A stretch of DNA of 64,000 nucleotides, from the NCBI RefSeq assembly GCF_051622035.1, contig NC_135356.1:31596290-31660289 (forward strand), given 5' to 3'. This document shows, in pieces, positions 35,804 to 47,434 of the stretch. Below the pieces are notes generated by a model. The model made no database searches. It was not told the DNA's origin and saw nothing but the letters and a program-made list of their open reading frames with translations. How positions within the stretch are numbered: the stretch's first letter is position 1; the number at the start of each line of letters is the position of its first letter. The DNA comes from Arctopsyche grandis. Taxonomy: Eukaryota > Arthropoda > Insecta > Trichoptera > Hydropsychidae. The position numbers and the translations under genes are program-made.

Positions 35804-37160
35804 ACTAGCTGTATTACCCGGCTTCGCTCAGTGTTTATAATATAAACCGCTTAAACATGACTAAGCTAATTTAATTAAAAAAAAAAAAAAAATTTAAAAA
35901 TTTAAAAAAAAAATCAAAAAAAAAATAAAAAAAAAATCAAAAAAAAATTTAAAAAAATCAAAAAAAAAAATCAAATTTTTTTTTTTGCCTTCTAGGGCTT
36001 CGCCCTCGGCACCCCCCTGAGCCTTTGCCTTCTAGGGCTTCGCCCCTCCACGCCCCATGAGCAATTGCCGTTTAGGGCTTCGCCCCCATGATCAGTTGCC
36101 TTTTAGGGCTTCGCCCCTCCGCGCCCCCATGATTCAAAGCCGTCTAGGGCTTCGCCCCCCTTAGTTAATGCCTTTTAGGGCTTCGCCCCTCCGCACCCCC
36201 ATGATTAAATGCCGTCTAGGGCTTCGCCCCCCCTAGTTAATGCCTTTTAGGGCTTCGCCCCCCGCGCCCCCAAGATTAATTGCCGTTTAGGGCTTCGCCC
36301 CCCTTAGTTAATGCCTTTTAGGGCTTCGCCCCTCCGCGCCCCCACGATTAAATGCCGTCTAAGGCTTCGCCCCCATGATCAGTTGCCTTTTAGGGCTTCG
36401 CCCCTCCGCGCCCCCATGATTAATTGCCGTCTAGGGCTTCGCCCCCCTTAGTTAATGCCTATTAGGGCTTGCGCCCCATGAGGCTGGGCCCCCCGGGCCC
36501 CCTTCGGGGCCCCACGGGGCTGCGCCCCTTGTGGCGCCCCCTTTTGAGCCCCATGGGGCTGCGCCCCATGAGGCTGGGCCCCCCGGGCCCCCATTCGGGG
36601 CCCCACGGGGCTGCGCCCCTTGTGGCGCACCCTTTTGAGCCCCATGGGGCTGCGCCCCATGAGGCTGGGCCCCACGGGGCTGCGCCCCATGTGGCGCCCC
36701 CTTTTGAGCCCCATGGGGCTGCGCCCCATGAGGCTGGGCCCCCCCGGGGCCCCACGGGGCTGCGCCCCTTGTGGCGCCCCCTTTTGAGCCCCATGGGCCC
36801 CCCGGGCCCCCTTCGGGGCCCCACGGGGCCCCACGTGGCTGCGCCCCTTGTGGCGCCCCCTTTTGAGCCCCATGGGGCTGCGCCCCATGAGGCTGGGCCC
36901 CCCGGGCCCCCCGGGCCCCCTTCGGGGCCCCACGGGGCTGCGCCCCTTGTGGCGCCCCTGGCGGGGCCCCATGAAGCTACTCGCCTTGCGCCCCCGCGGG
37001 GGTGAATCCATTGAAACGAATAAAACAAATCGGCACCCATGGATCGAAAAAAAAAAAATCGAATCACGTGTTCGATGACGTCACCGATCTACGGACGACG
37101 ACGACGACGACGACGATGACCAAGGATACATACAAAGTCTCTTTCCAAATTATAGATTAG
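35804..37160 (+). repeat. composite unit 4 (1357 bp)
   Basis: Leader, A-rich tract (35877-35985), array A (35988-36466), array B (36470-36970) and tail. No further leader follows; the sequence continues as ATTTATAATAAGT into the TTCCGATTCC minisatellite. Confidence 0.9.
37065..37083. promoter_or_regulatory. E-box and CRE palindromes, unit 4
   Basis: CACGTG at 37065-37070 and TGACGTCA at 37076-37083, same spacing, followed by (GAC)n. Confidence 0.5.
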
Positions 37161-37625
37161 ATTTATAATAAGTATATTATACAGTAAGTACCCAAGTGGT
37201 CAGTAGGGATTTTTCAAACAAATTTTAGTATGCAAGGCTGATGTAGGTACATATTATTACCATATGTATATCGACTTCGATTTTGATTTCGATTACTTTT
37301 CCAGTTCCACTTCCGGATTCTTTTTTCAGTTCGGGTTCCCGATTTTTACTTCAGTTTCGAATCCCGATTCATTCTTTAGTTCCGGTTCCCGAATCCCGAT
37401 TTCTGTTTTAGTTCCGGATCCACATTCCTTTTTTATTTCCAGTTTCCGACTCCTTTTTCAGTTACAATTCCGATTCCCAATTCCTGTTTCAGTTCCGATT
37501 CCCAATTTCTGTTTCAGTTACGATTCTAATTAATTATTACCACACGTATTGTAACTTTATTTTAAATCGTGTATCAATTTGTTTCTGACACCACCCTTTG
37601 AAATTTCAACGGCCACAACACTAGT
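37161..37625 (+). repeat. TTCCGATTCC minisatellite with Helitron-like 3' end
   Basis: From about 37275 to 37520, degenerate ~25-bp units of CAGTTCCGATTCCCGATTCC type are repeated. They are followed by an imperfect hairpin (CCTTTGAAATTTCAACGG) and then CACAACACTAGT ending at 37625. A short hairpin about 10 bp before CTAG-T is the usual 3' end of Helitrons. A closely similar end is at 63192-63221. The 5' end would be the ACTAGCTG leader or another upstream site; this is not shown. Confidence 0.45.
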
Positions 37626-38455
37626 ATAAAATAATAAGTTTTTTTTGAAGTATGGCTAGTATTATTTTTTAGTTGTGCTGGGCACATAAGGGGTGAAATT
37701 AGAAAGAACCTGTTCAAACGAATTATATTAATATTTTTGTTTCTACATATTACCTTGTATGTATATTCAGTGGTGTCTTAAGGGTTTCCATGGGTTTCCG
37801 GAAACCCATTGTTAAAATTTATAATTATAACTTTATTATATTTTAATTATAATATTATAATTTTTTTCAAAAATTATACATACATATTTTCTATTGTAGA
37901 ATTATACAATTGAAAATTGTTTAGGACGGTTAGATTTTGGGCAAGGTCGCAGTTAAAGCTTCGTGTCTGTAATTAATTTGTCTGTCATTGATCTGTCAAG
38001 TAATTAATATAAGTCATAAATTATATATTATCTATATATGTGAAAATAATTAATTCAATAATTAATTTAAAATATTAAAATTTTCGAGTATCTTATAGAA
38101 GTATGTATATTTGCATTTTTTATGTTTCAAAAGTTTCTTCTATGAATATATGGTACGATTTTGTTTTTGAAACTTATTTTACTTTAGTTTTGAGATTTTA
38201 AAATTAGAAATCCAAATCGAAATCGCATTCGTCGATAAATTCCGTCGGTAGTTGTCCCACGAATTATCAGGCACTACATATGTTCCAGAGAAAACGAATC
38301 AAAATCCTTATTTTTATCTCATTTAGTAATACATCTAAATTTTTAACGATTATTTTGGGAAAAAAAACCACAGTGGAAAATATTAGAAAAATTATATGAT
38401 GTCTCAATGGTTTTCAATTCATCAAAATTGGTATGAAGGTGCAGCAATATACATA
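37626..38455. other. AT-rich intergenic sequence
   Basis: No gene supported. A CAGTGGTGTCTTAAGGG start near 37770 followed by a GTTTCCGGAAAC palindrome resembles a hAT left end without a visible partner. Confidence 0.4.
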
Positions 38456-38463
38456 GACATACC

Positions 38464-39848
38464 CAGTGGCGGACTGGCCATACAAGCGAACATGCCCGAT
38501 GGCATGTGGGCCCAACTATCTGTTAGAAAATATGGGCCCTCAGTAAAATTAAATAACTTTTTATATTTCACGTATGTAAAAATTTATAGGTCTTTGGGAC
38601 CTAAAGTTTGGGTATTTCAACAAAATAAATTTCTTACGATATACACAAACAACTAATACCTGCTTTAACAGCCCAAGGATCGGTTAACTTTTTTTATTAG
38701 GCTCGAAATGTAAGTTGCGTGGGCCCTTTTGTCGGGCCCATTTCCAACCTCAATATTATGTATATTCCAATACCTATGTAACAACTACCTACGGAAATAA
38801 AAATGGGTATAAACTAATTTTCGTGAATAATATAAACTGAATTGCTTAAAACAATTTCGATAGGAAGATTCATCATCAACCAGCGATTTAAATTTACTTC
38901 ATACTTTCAAAATAACATTTGATTATGCTTCGACGATATATAATAGTAAGATAATTAATAATAATACACAATTTTAAACAGTTTCCGAATATAAAATCTA
39001 TTCCTAATCTAGACACATCCATGTATATAGAAATATAGGATAGGGGCCCCCTCCCCAAAATCCCGATTTTCGATTAATATTAATTGAAAATATTATGCAT
39101 TTTTTTCAGGGGCGTAATTTGGGGGGGCAAAGGGGGGCACTCGCCCCCCTAAATTAAGGAATCGTGTGAATTTAGAAAATATTATGAATTAATGATTAAT
39201 GAGATACTATGGATCTATGAATGCTACGTTTATTTCTTATGTATGTTACTTTTGGGTAACTAATAAAATAATCGCTGCTATGTGTTTTGAAAAAAAAAGA
39301 TTTTATTATTTCGAAACAAGTATATTTTGGTTTTTAAGTGGTATGCCTTGGGTAAAATTCTTTGAAATTGTTCATTCCATGGAGCGAATCGTTAGAAAGG
39401 TCCCCTTTACTTTATTTTGTCTCAAAAACAGATGTGTAACGTTTATTTTTCCGAAAGATCGTATATTTTTTGTTTTCAAGAAAGGTTTTAAATTAATATT
39501 TTACTGAATTGGTTCAATCACAAATGATTTTATTTCTCGAAATTTTATTTTATTTGCAGACGTCTATTCTCTCACAAAACAACGAATAAGATGAATTTAA
39601 ACTTTATGAGTAACGAATTCGGTCCAAAAAAAGTTTTAGTTATTTCATAAAATTGCTTTTATTATATTTAATTAAGTATTAATTAGTTATTAATTATATA
39701 AAATTATATTTATTTTTTACCCTTGATTTTTAGCGTGATGGAAAGAAGAAAATTTTGTTATATGGGGGGGGGGGACAAATTTTTTTAACCCTGGTTGGGC
39801 CCCCTTTGACTCCTGGCATGCACTGATTTCAGTCCCAGTCCGCCACTG
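38464..39848 (+). mobile_element. complete 1.4-kb nonautonomous hAT (CAGTGGCGGACTGG termini)
   Basis: Perfect inverted ends CAGTGGCGGACTGG and CCAGTCCGCCACTG are flanked by the 8-bp duplication GACATACC at 38456-38463 and 39849-39856. The interior contains the region shared with 1-285 and 10495-10745, so this is the reference copy for that family. A CAGGGGCGTAATTTGGGG motif near 39113 may be the end of another nested element. No transposase was recognised; an open frame at 39199-39507 has no known domain. Confidence 0.9.
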
Positions 39849-39856
39849 GACATACC

Positions 39857-40009
39857 TAGGGGTCGGACCGGAAGCGTGCCGTTCATTGTTAATTGTTCGC
39901 TGTGCTTTGTTCAATTTTATGAAGATTCAATTTTTTTGCTCTCTAGCTTTGTAAATAGACCCAAAACGTCCTGATTCCTGGAAAAAGCACGCTTCCGGTC
40001 CGTCCTTTA
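39857..40009 (+). mobile_element. 153-bp hAT-type MITE inserted at the neighbour's target site
   Basis: It starts TAGGGGTCGGACCGGAAGCG and ends GCTTCCGGTCCGTCCTTTA, near-perfect inverted termini. It is flanked by GACATACC at 39849-39856 and again at 40010-40017. Together with the preceding hAT there are three copies of the same 8-mer. Noncoding. Confidence 0.92.
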
Positions 40010-40592
40010 GACATACCTTCCACGAATAATGCATTGGAATCGTTTAGCTGAAATGAGGAAACCTTTCGGCAGGGGCTATCGCTCCCGAGTTTTTCAGAAA
40101 TTACTTTACAGTCGACATGAAAATGGTCTCTAAATTGCGTGAGAACATTAAAAATATTTCAGATCTCAAAAACAATTCAACTAAGTGAGTGGACTGAAGG
40201 AGCAAATCAGGAGGACCGTTACAAGCATCGAAGATTGGCGGGAAAGCCATCACGAGGGAAGTTATAGACAACAATCACAATAGGAAACGGATTGCTTTGT
40301 AATAAAATAGATTTTATACTGAGCCAATATTATTTTATACTGTCCATTGTTATTTATACATATATTGCATTTAATAATATAGTACTGACCATTTTGAAAA
40401 CTGATCTGTATACATATATACATACATACATATGTACTTACGCAGATTGATTAAGATACTGGCCATTTAATTTGTTGCCTTACATATGTTTATTGAATTG
40501 CACAAGATTTGTGCGACTTCCGAGTAGTTGAAATCAGCTTTGGCTTTGCGCTCAATTTCTACTTTCATTCCAGGTTTCGTTGTGTGAAGAAG

Positions 40593-41030
40593 ATGAGCCG
40601 CAAATCCAATAAATGGGACTGTCCCATTCTCAACCAGGCTTCCTCAAAGTACCCGACAATCATGGCCTTCTTCAGGGATTTAATCGTTGACCTCCTTCCC
40701 GACCCTTCCGAGCCCAATGCCACCCCGGCTCCCAGACAATCCCCCACCCCCAGCCCCACCCTAATAACGCCAAAACGCAAGAGACCCCGCAAGAGTCTCC
40801 CCACCCCATACCCTACCTCCAACCTCAAGTCAGGAAAAAATCCAAAAAGGAGAATTCCAATTACGGTTGTGAGACTGGAAAAAGTGGAACCAGTGTGCAG
40901 CTCGTCAGTCGGGGCCGTCGAAACCTCGATTCATAATTTAGACATAATAAATAATGGAATGAAGCCAATTGTAGTCCTTCGCAGACTGGATTTATCCAGA
41001 TACCGCACCCCCACCCCAACGTCCATGTGA
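40593..41030 (+). CDS. hypothetical proline- and lysine-rich protein
   Basis: The reading frame encodes 145 residues from ATG at 40593. It lies 19 bp after a good acceptor (TTTCATTCCAG at 40563-40573), so it may be the last or only coding exon of a spliced gene. The N-terminus (MSRKSNKWDCPILNQASSKY) is followed by a hydrophobic-aromatic segment (IMAFFRDLIVDLLPD) and a proline-rich, basic middle with KRKRPRK, a likely nuclear localisation signal. The C-terminus (VVLRRLDLSRY) is compact. Base composition is clearly more GC-rich than both flanks. I do not recognise the family and see no transposon signature. Host gene is my preferred reading. Confidence 0.5.
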   Translation: MSRKSNKWDCPILNQASSKYPTIMAFFRDLIVDLLPDPSEPNATPAPRQSPTPSPTLITPKRKRPRKSLPTPYPTSNLKSGKNPKRRIPITVVRLEKVEPVCSSSVGAVETSIHNLDIINNGMKPIVVLRRLDLSRYRTPTPTSM

Positions 41031-41814
41031 TGATATATGTACGTATGTGATGATTTTAAATCGGCCCAAACCTCTTAGTAATATATTTAATTACATTAGT
41101 TTAAGCCGGGATCATAATTTTGATTGAAACCACAATCATTGAAAACTCTTTGATTGAAATATTAATCATGAAATCCCACATATTTGTACATTTGTTGTTG
41201 AAATATTTTTTAAATTGTCTTTTTATTTTATTTATATTTTAGTACATTATTTTATTACTACAGTTTTATTAAATACATTTATTTTTTACAGCATAATACG
41301 ATGCAGTATTTTCAAACGTGTCTAATGGTGCTTACGGACTAAACCAACGACGATTTTGGGCCAACGTTTTAACCAGCAGGATAAAACCAGTAGCGTACAA
41401 AATATCGAAAAAAAAATAAATTTAAAAATTGAAATAAAATATCAAAATTAATACTATTATTATTATATTAAAATTAAATTCAAATATCAAAATAAAATTA
41501 TAATCAATATATTAAGTTTCGATTGATGTACCGACAACGCAACGGATTGCCGGCCATCGCTGGATCACCCATACTAATACATGATATATTCTCAGTGCAT
41601 TACGTGGAAGTAAAAATAATAATTTTTTGATTTTTTTTCGATCTTAGTGCGTATCTTCGTAAGTCAAAACATCTTCGACAAACAAAAGTCGACGATTACC
41701 TGTATGTGATTGTTGATGATCTAATTTTAGGTCAATCTCGAAAATTTATTTAAATTGGGCATGTTCTGTTTTAACTTTCAATATTTTATTTTAATTTTAA
41801 TATATTTATTATAA
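41031..41814. other. AT-rich flank, no gene seen
   Basis: The sequence downstream of the hypothetical gene is AT-rich with no recognised element ends. Parts near 41310-41400 and 41540-41720 have mixed composition but no frame. Confidence 0.45.
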
Positions 41815-42290
41815 TTTTGTCTACTATTACAAACAAAAGAAGACAGTTGGAACTGTGTATCCAAAAGGCTGCTCAAAAAAGCGTCTTAAAACTAGACTTG
41901 CACTCAAGACTAAATGAGACAAATCTATTCCTCCGAACATTGAGTAAACTATTCAATCCACCTGCGGCAGGTTCAAAATCTAATATTAATATTAAAGAAT
42001 CAGTTTTGTTTTTTAGAAACCTGCCATTGTTTAATGTATTAACAGAGGCTCAATGTTTGGAAGGATATCAGCACTTTTTAGACAATTAACACGCCGAATA
42101 TATCGCTATTATTGATGACAACAAAAATTAAATATGAAGAGTTTGGTTGTGCCGCTCTAAAATCTATTTGGTGTCCCGTTAATAGTGTGGATGCTGAATG
42201 GTATTTTAGTAAATACAATATAATTGTTACCGTTCGTTGCACGAATCTGAAAAAATAATCTGTAGAAATATGCTCCATTTTAAGTTTTAA
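41815..42290 (+). pseudogene. hAT transposase C-terminal remnant
   Basis: The open stretch (about 90 codons from 41817) contains NLPLFNVLTEAQCLEGY. After frame breaks, SIWCPVNSVDAEWYFSKYN follows, resembling the hAT dimerisation motif in which a P-V-x-S-x-x-x-E-R-x-F-S pattern is conserved (here AEWYFS in place of ERSFS). Several stops and the missing upstream part show it is dead. No termini were found. Confidence 0.5.
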
Positions 42291-44115
42291 TCAATTTTAA
42301 TTGGTATTATATTTTTATATTCATATTTTTTCTTTGTATTTTTATATTCATGTTTTTTTTATTGTAATTTTAATTTCAAAATATTTTTGAATTTTTCTAA
42401 TATCTTTTAATGGTTGTGTTGTCTTTAAATTGTATATGTCCATAAATTTTGTTAAAATTCATCGAAATTTTTTATTATTTAAAATTAAACTCTTCATAAA
42501 AATAGATGCTAAATTGAACATTTTTAAGGCCCTAAACGCTAAAATGCAAAATGAAAATGCTAAAATTCACAAAAATAGATGCCCAAAATACCTACCGATA
42601 ACCATCTATACATATTAAAATACTTAAAGAAAATTATTTACGAGTTAATAAGAATTAGTTTAGTTTATTGAACAAAAACGTGTAGTGATAAATTTAAAAT
42701 ATTCTCGATATTTTCAAGATTGTAATTAACGTTTTCTCGAGAAACAAGAATCTCGAATTTTCAAAATAAAATATTCTCGAAAAATGATAATCTCGAAATT
42801 TCACATTCAAATATTCTCGAGAAACGAGAATCAAAATTTCTCGAGATTTCTCGATCACAACCTCTAGGCGTGCTGTCAATTATGTTGAAATAAATGAATC
42901 CTTATTCATAATCATAAATTGAGATTTTGGTAAGGAAGCATAATGAGAAATTTATACTTACTCTACTGTGGATATTCTGCAATTTAATCATTTATTCTTC
43001 TACTTTTGGGTACATATTGTAAGAGATATAATTAAAAGAATCAGGATGAAAACAATACGATAGTGTTCTTTTTTTGTAAATTCAATTATATTTACATTTA
43101 TAAAAGAAAAAATCATTTCTGAACAATTAACGGTGAAAATATAATGAAAAACATCAGACTACAAATAACACGACATTGTACTTTTTTTTTGACAAATTCA
43201 ATTTTATTAACAAATATAAATGTAAAACATCAAGTAAAATTGGACACATAGGTACAAATGCGATCAAACTGACACCACATTTACAAAATATAAATTCAAA
43301 ACCCATTACAAATAAAAGGTAAATTGCAAACGCTATTTTTACTTTAAATTAAATAGGTTACGCTCTTTTGCAAATTTTATTTTTATTTATTTAAATTAAT
43401 CATGCACAATCGTCATCCAGATTGCTGCAAAGCAACTAGTGGACTACACAGATCAAGATATGTACAAAAATTATAAATAAAAACATGGTCATTATACATT
43501 TTTACAATTAACATATATGTAGATTGCCATCAAACCCATACCAAATAAATTTGCTTTATATTTTGAATAAAATCATACATGCTGTTTTTCAAATGGAATG
43601 AACTCTACCTCAAACATATAAATAAGAGATACACATACGTATATATTCATACATAAATACAACAAGAAAAATCATACACACCTATGTACGTGTAAATTTA
43701 ATTAGTGGAAAATGTACATGTCGGTAAAGTTCCAGTTGCACACGAATACAACTTTTTACATACGTAGGTATATTTATTCACATCTATTACCCACAAAATC
43801 TACGTACAAATATAATATATTATATGTATATTATTATATAAAGAATTTGTTTGGTGAGTAGTTGGGAAATAAATATTGTGGTCAAGCGAAGGTTTTGGTA
43901 CAACTGTTGTGTCACTATGACTCAGTATGACAAAAACTACATAAAAATATTACATATGTATATGATAATATAAGAGGCATGGCGACCGCAACTCCATCAC
44001 TGGCTATGTTTAACTGATATTCTTTAATTTATTCAACATTAAATCTATGAATGTAGTGTAATTTAAAATTAAGTGAAAACTGTTTGGCAACAGTTCCATA
44101 ACATTAAATAAATAT
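42291..44115. other. long AT-rich stretch without genes
   Basis: Low-complexity AT-rich DNA with short local repeats, for example ATATTCTCGA-type words at 42690-42850 (TCTCGAGAAAC recurring). No coding region or element termini could be supported. Confidence 0.55.
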
Positions 44116-44795
44116 TGTAACGAACGGATTTATGAGCGCTTGATGCAGAGGGCGTTATACGTCGTTATTCTTCCAAGAGTCGAGTTATGTAGAAACGTGG
44201 ACTAGCCTTGGGATAGTTATATAGATATGTATATAGTCGGGGAGGTTCCTGACTGCAAGTCGTCTGCGTTGATAACAGCTTCCTCGGGCTCGGGAAGCTG
44301 GCTCTGCGGTCGTCTTCTCGTTGAAGCACCGCTGGTCGGGTCACAGCAGCGGGAGGGGGGAGGCAGGAGACAAACTCCGTACTGCCTCGTGTGGACACAA
44401 GATGGCGATCTCTGGGCGTCTCTGAAGACGCTCGGCGGAGATGCTGGAGGTAGGTCTTTCCCGGCTGACGGCTGGATGTAGAGAGAAGAGGCTCTGCGGT
44501 CCTCTGGTCGGTTCTCTCACGGCTGAGGTTTCTCCGGAAACGGCGTAAGGAATGCAGGGGACGTTGTGCTGGAACTCAGGGGAGGGAGTGATGCTACACT
44601 CGACCTCGCATCGGTTCTTCAGCACTGATGGTGATGGATCTCTGGGCCCCGTCTCCCCCTGGAGACGTGCACAGGAGAGATCTTTCTTCGGCGGCGGTTG
44701 GCGGGTAAGAGGACTATAAGGCTTTTCCCTGGGTGGCCACTCGAAATAAAGGGCGAGTGTTGCCCTATGGGACGATGGGAAAACGTCGCGTTACA
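44116..44795. mobile_element. 680-bp solo LTR (probably Gypsy-type)
   Basis: The segment begins TGTAACGAACGG and ends GTCGCGTTACA, giving TG...CA ends with a TGTAACG/CGTTACA inverted repeat. It is flanked by ATAT at 44112-44115 and 44796-44799 (4-bp duplication). The interior is much more GC-rich than the flanks and contains AATAAA near 44746. There is no gag-pol next to it, so it is a solo LTR. Orientation is tentatively plus because of the AATAAA. Confidence 0.8.
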
Positions 44796-44799
44796 ATAT

Positions 44800-46862
44800 G
44801 TTTGGTAACAGCTCCATAACATATAAAAAAAGGTTACGTAAACGGCTACGAGGAGCGAAAACCACCATAAAATACACTCAATGACTGGGTTATTGTAGTT
44901 GAAGCCGGATCATCTTTGCCAGGATGAATGAAAAATATGTTGTGTTTATATGTATACCTATGTATATTTTATTCACCAGAAACGCCATATTATTTATGGG
45001 TGAGAGAAAAGAACGCCCCACAAAATAGACAAACAAAGGAGACATACCTATTGTAAGGTCATTCCAAGAAATAAATTTTACCGACTAATCGCTAATAAAA
45101 TACCTTTGGTATACATTCGCACAAATTACCCAATGGTCAACGGTGAGAATTTGAAATCAAATGAAGGAAAAGAAAGATTTCAGGATGCTCAACACGATGC
45201 GCAATGGAAATGGAAATATACATATGTATGTAATGTTTAATTCACAAATAATGCAAAAATTTGAAAATATCTGCATTTTTTGTAAGACCAGTACAATCGT
45301 AATTATGGAAACTATAATCAATGACAATATCAGTCTTATGTAGTGTACTCTTACATTGTTTCAATGGACATTATTATCGTAATTATGGAAACATGTTTTC
45401 TTTTATTAATTAATATCTTTTTTGATATTTTAATAAATTTAAATCGTAATTATGGAATCAAAAAGCGATATACTAGCCTACAATCTTGACTAACGAGGAA
45501 AACATCACGGCAGTCAAAGAAAACATCATGAACGAGCCCCCAAAATACTGGAGTCATGACCATTTTATCATAATAATATAATTTTAATAATAATAATATC
45601 ATTTAATAAAAATATCATTTTATTAACATTTTTATTAAAATTGATTTTATATATTATAGATGTACAAAATAGATTTTAAAATCATTATACATACATATGT
45701 AGTAGATAAGTGACTTGTATTTAATGATATTAAAAACACTCACATGAAAGAGATATCAGGTTTTATTTGGCAGAAGGGGAACGAAAAGGGGCAAATCTCA
45801 GGACACGTCAACAATGACTTGCCACTCCTTCTTGAGCGGTGGAAGGAGATGGAAGAAGGGATTTAAATGCTACTCTTTACAATCTAGAGGCTAGCAAAAA
45901 TAGCGACGTACTTTTAATACCCATGGGGCAAAACAGTCAGAAAGGAGAGCTTTCCGACAAGAACAAAGGCGAAACTGTGGACTGAAGCAGAACAATATTG
46001 CAAAGCGGAGCGTGACAACCGAACCAACTATAAATTCAACTATTTCATGAATAAAATTATGAATAATAATAATAATAATAACTCCCAAACAAAAAGGAAA
46101 ACACTCCCAAGGAGCTGGGAGAAGAGATGGAAGCTGTGGCAAACAGTCACTCGACATCCAAAAATTCGAATAATGTGACTAGGCTATACGAGTGGTGCTG
46201 ATTATAAGGACCCGATCACAGTTCCATTCGAGTTAGCAGAAATTAATAAAGAAAAATTAGCCACGTGCCGTACACGTTCGTGGATTAGAAACGATAGTAG
46301 CTAATAGTAAAGCAGCAACCGGCGAAGAGGTTCCTCAATGTGTCGTAATAACTATTTGACAACAATACTCATTGCAAATTCAGTACTGTGGCCTTTAAAA
46401 TTTCCTGCTGCCGGTGAAGCAAATATTAAAATTGGTAAACCAACAATTAGGATGTCCAGAAGGACGAATCATATTTACCAATGTAGCAGCGAAAAAATAA
46501 TATGTGCGACGAGGACTATTAGCTGATGTGTGTTTAGACACTCCCCTTTGCAATGGACATACACTCAACTACGTAGTATGGATGTTCTCTGGACTGGTAC
46601 TACTGTCGTGTCAAAGATTCCTTAAAAATGACAATGTTCGATAAGATACTGTCGAGAGGATAGAAAAAGTATTTCGAATGCCACAATTTGCAGATATTTT
46701 TTGTCTTGCAAAATAACATGCAGGTAATTCTACGCTCAACTTAAGGTACCACTTTTCGAAAATCGCTCACGACGGCAGTTTCGAAATGATGCAATATGTG
46801 ACGAGCAATCTAGGTAAAAAAAAGTATCCGGTTACAAGCACAAATCAAAGGTGACAACTATA
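44800..46862. other. mixed intergenic sequence, no gene supported
   Basis: Parts at 45760-46330 and 46330-46800 have near-coding composition but only short broken frames. They may be decayed retrotransposon or processed-gene sequence. No motif allowed a family assignment. Confidence 0.4.
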
Positions 46863-46869
46863 TTAAGAT

Positions 46870-47166
46870 ATGCAGTGCATTAAAAGTACCAAAGCCCCAA
46901 TGACACGTTTCAATATCCATTCCATTTTTAATGAGGTGTACGTAAGCGGTCCCAATGCTCCGTTTTGGGATGAGGAGCAACATCGTTTATACAACCAGAT
47001 AAAAGCCGGAACCGGTATTAACGATACTGGAGATGACGATAGTCCAAGTTGGAAATTGAGCCTACATATATGTACATACATATGTACCTACATACATGTG
47101 TACTTTTCGTATATATTTGTAAATTTTTACACACATAAGTGTAAGTTCGATGAACTCAAAACCTAA
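46870..47166 (+). CDS. unidentified conserved-looking fragment
   Basis: The frame opens MQCIKSTKAPMTRFNIHSIF and continues with VSGPNAPFWDEEQHRLYNQI, GTGINDTGDDDSPSW and then KLS. Beyond that, TA/CA-type repeats make a low-complexity tail that is not credible protein. The first 65 codons look like genuine coding sequence by composition and charge pattern. I do not recognise the family, and no upstream or downstream exon was found; an exon or pseudogene piece is likely. Confidence 0.3.
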   Translation: MQCIKSTKAPMTRFNIHSIFNEVYVSGPNAPFWDEEQHRLYNQIKAGTGINDTGDDDSPSWKLSLHICTYICTYIHVYFSYIFVNFYTHKCKFDELKT

Positions 47167-47361
47167 TGCGCCTACTGTATTCGCTACAAAAGGCAAACCG
47201 TCGGCAAAGTTATCTGTAAAATCCAATGCAAATACCAAACGAGAACTTCATGGGGGAACATTTTGAAAGCACAACCAAATGTACATCAAGTTCGAAAGCG
47301 AATATTCCATTTGCATTCACTTTAAAAAAAAATAAAGTTGTATCTAATTGTAATATTGGTA

Positions 47362-47366
<5 letters not shown>

Positions 47367-47430
<64 letters not shown>
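47367..47430. repeat. (TA)n microsatellite
   Basis: About 64 bp of uninterrupted TA dinucleotide. Confidence 0.95.

Positions 47431-47434
<4 letters not shown>

Larger units (their letters stand above)
31235..37160 (+). repeat. higher-order tandem array of four composite units
   Basis: Four head-to-tail units start with ACTAGCTGTATTACCCGGCT at 31235, 32478, 33671 and 35804. Each runs: a 5' leader (TTTATAATATAAACCGCTTAAACATGACTAAGC, in pieces); a 40-150 bp A-rich tract; array A of ~40-bp units with AGGGCTTCGCCCC; array B of GC-rich units with CCCCATGAGGCTGGGCCCC and TTGTGGCGCCCCCTTTTGAG; then a tail with GTGAATCCATTGAA, CACGTG...TGACGTCA, a (GAC)n run and CAAAGTCTCTTTCCAAATTA. Long frames on both strands are composition artefacts. 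A lone 5' leader at 21126 suggests the unit began as a mobile element. Confidence 0.95.

Noticed and set aside
44165-44822. Several 60-95 codon frames on both strands
   Set aside because: They lie in a GC-rich solo LTR with TG...CA ends; no domain.
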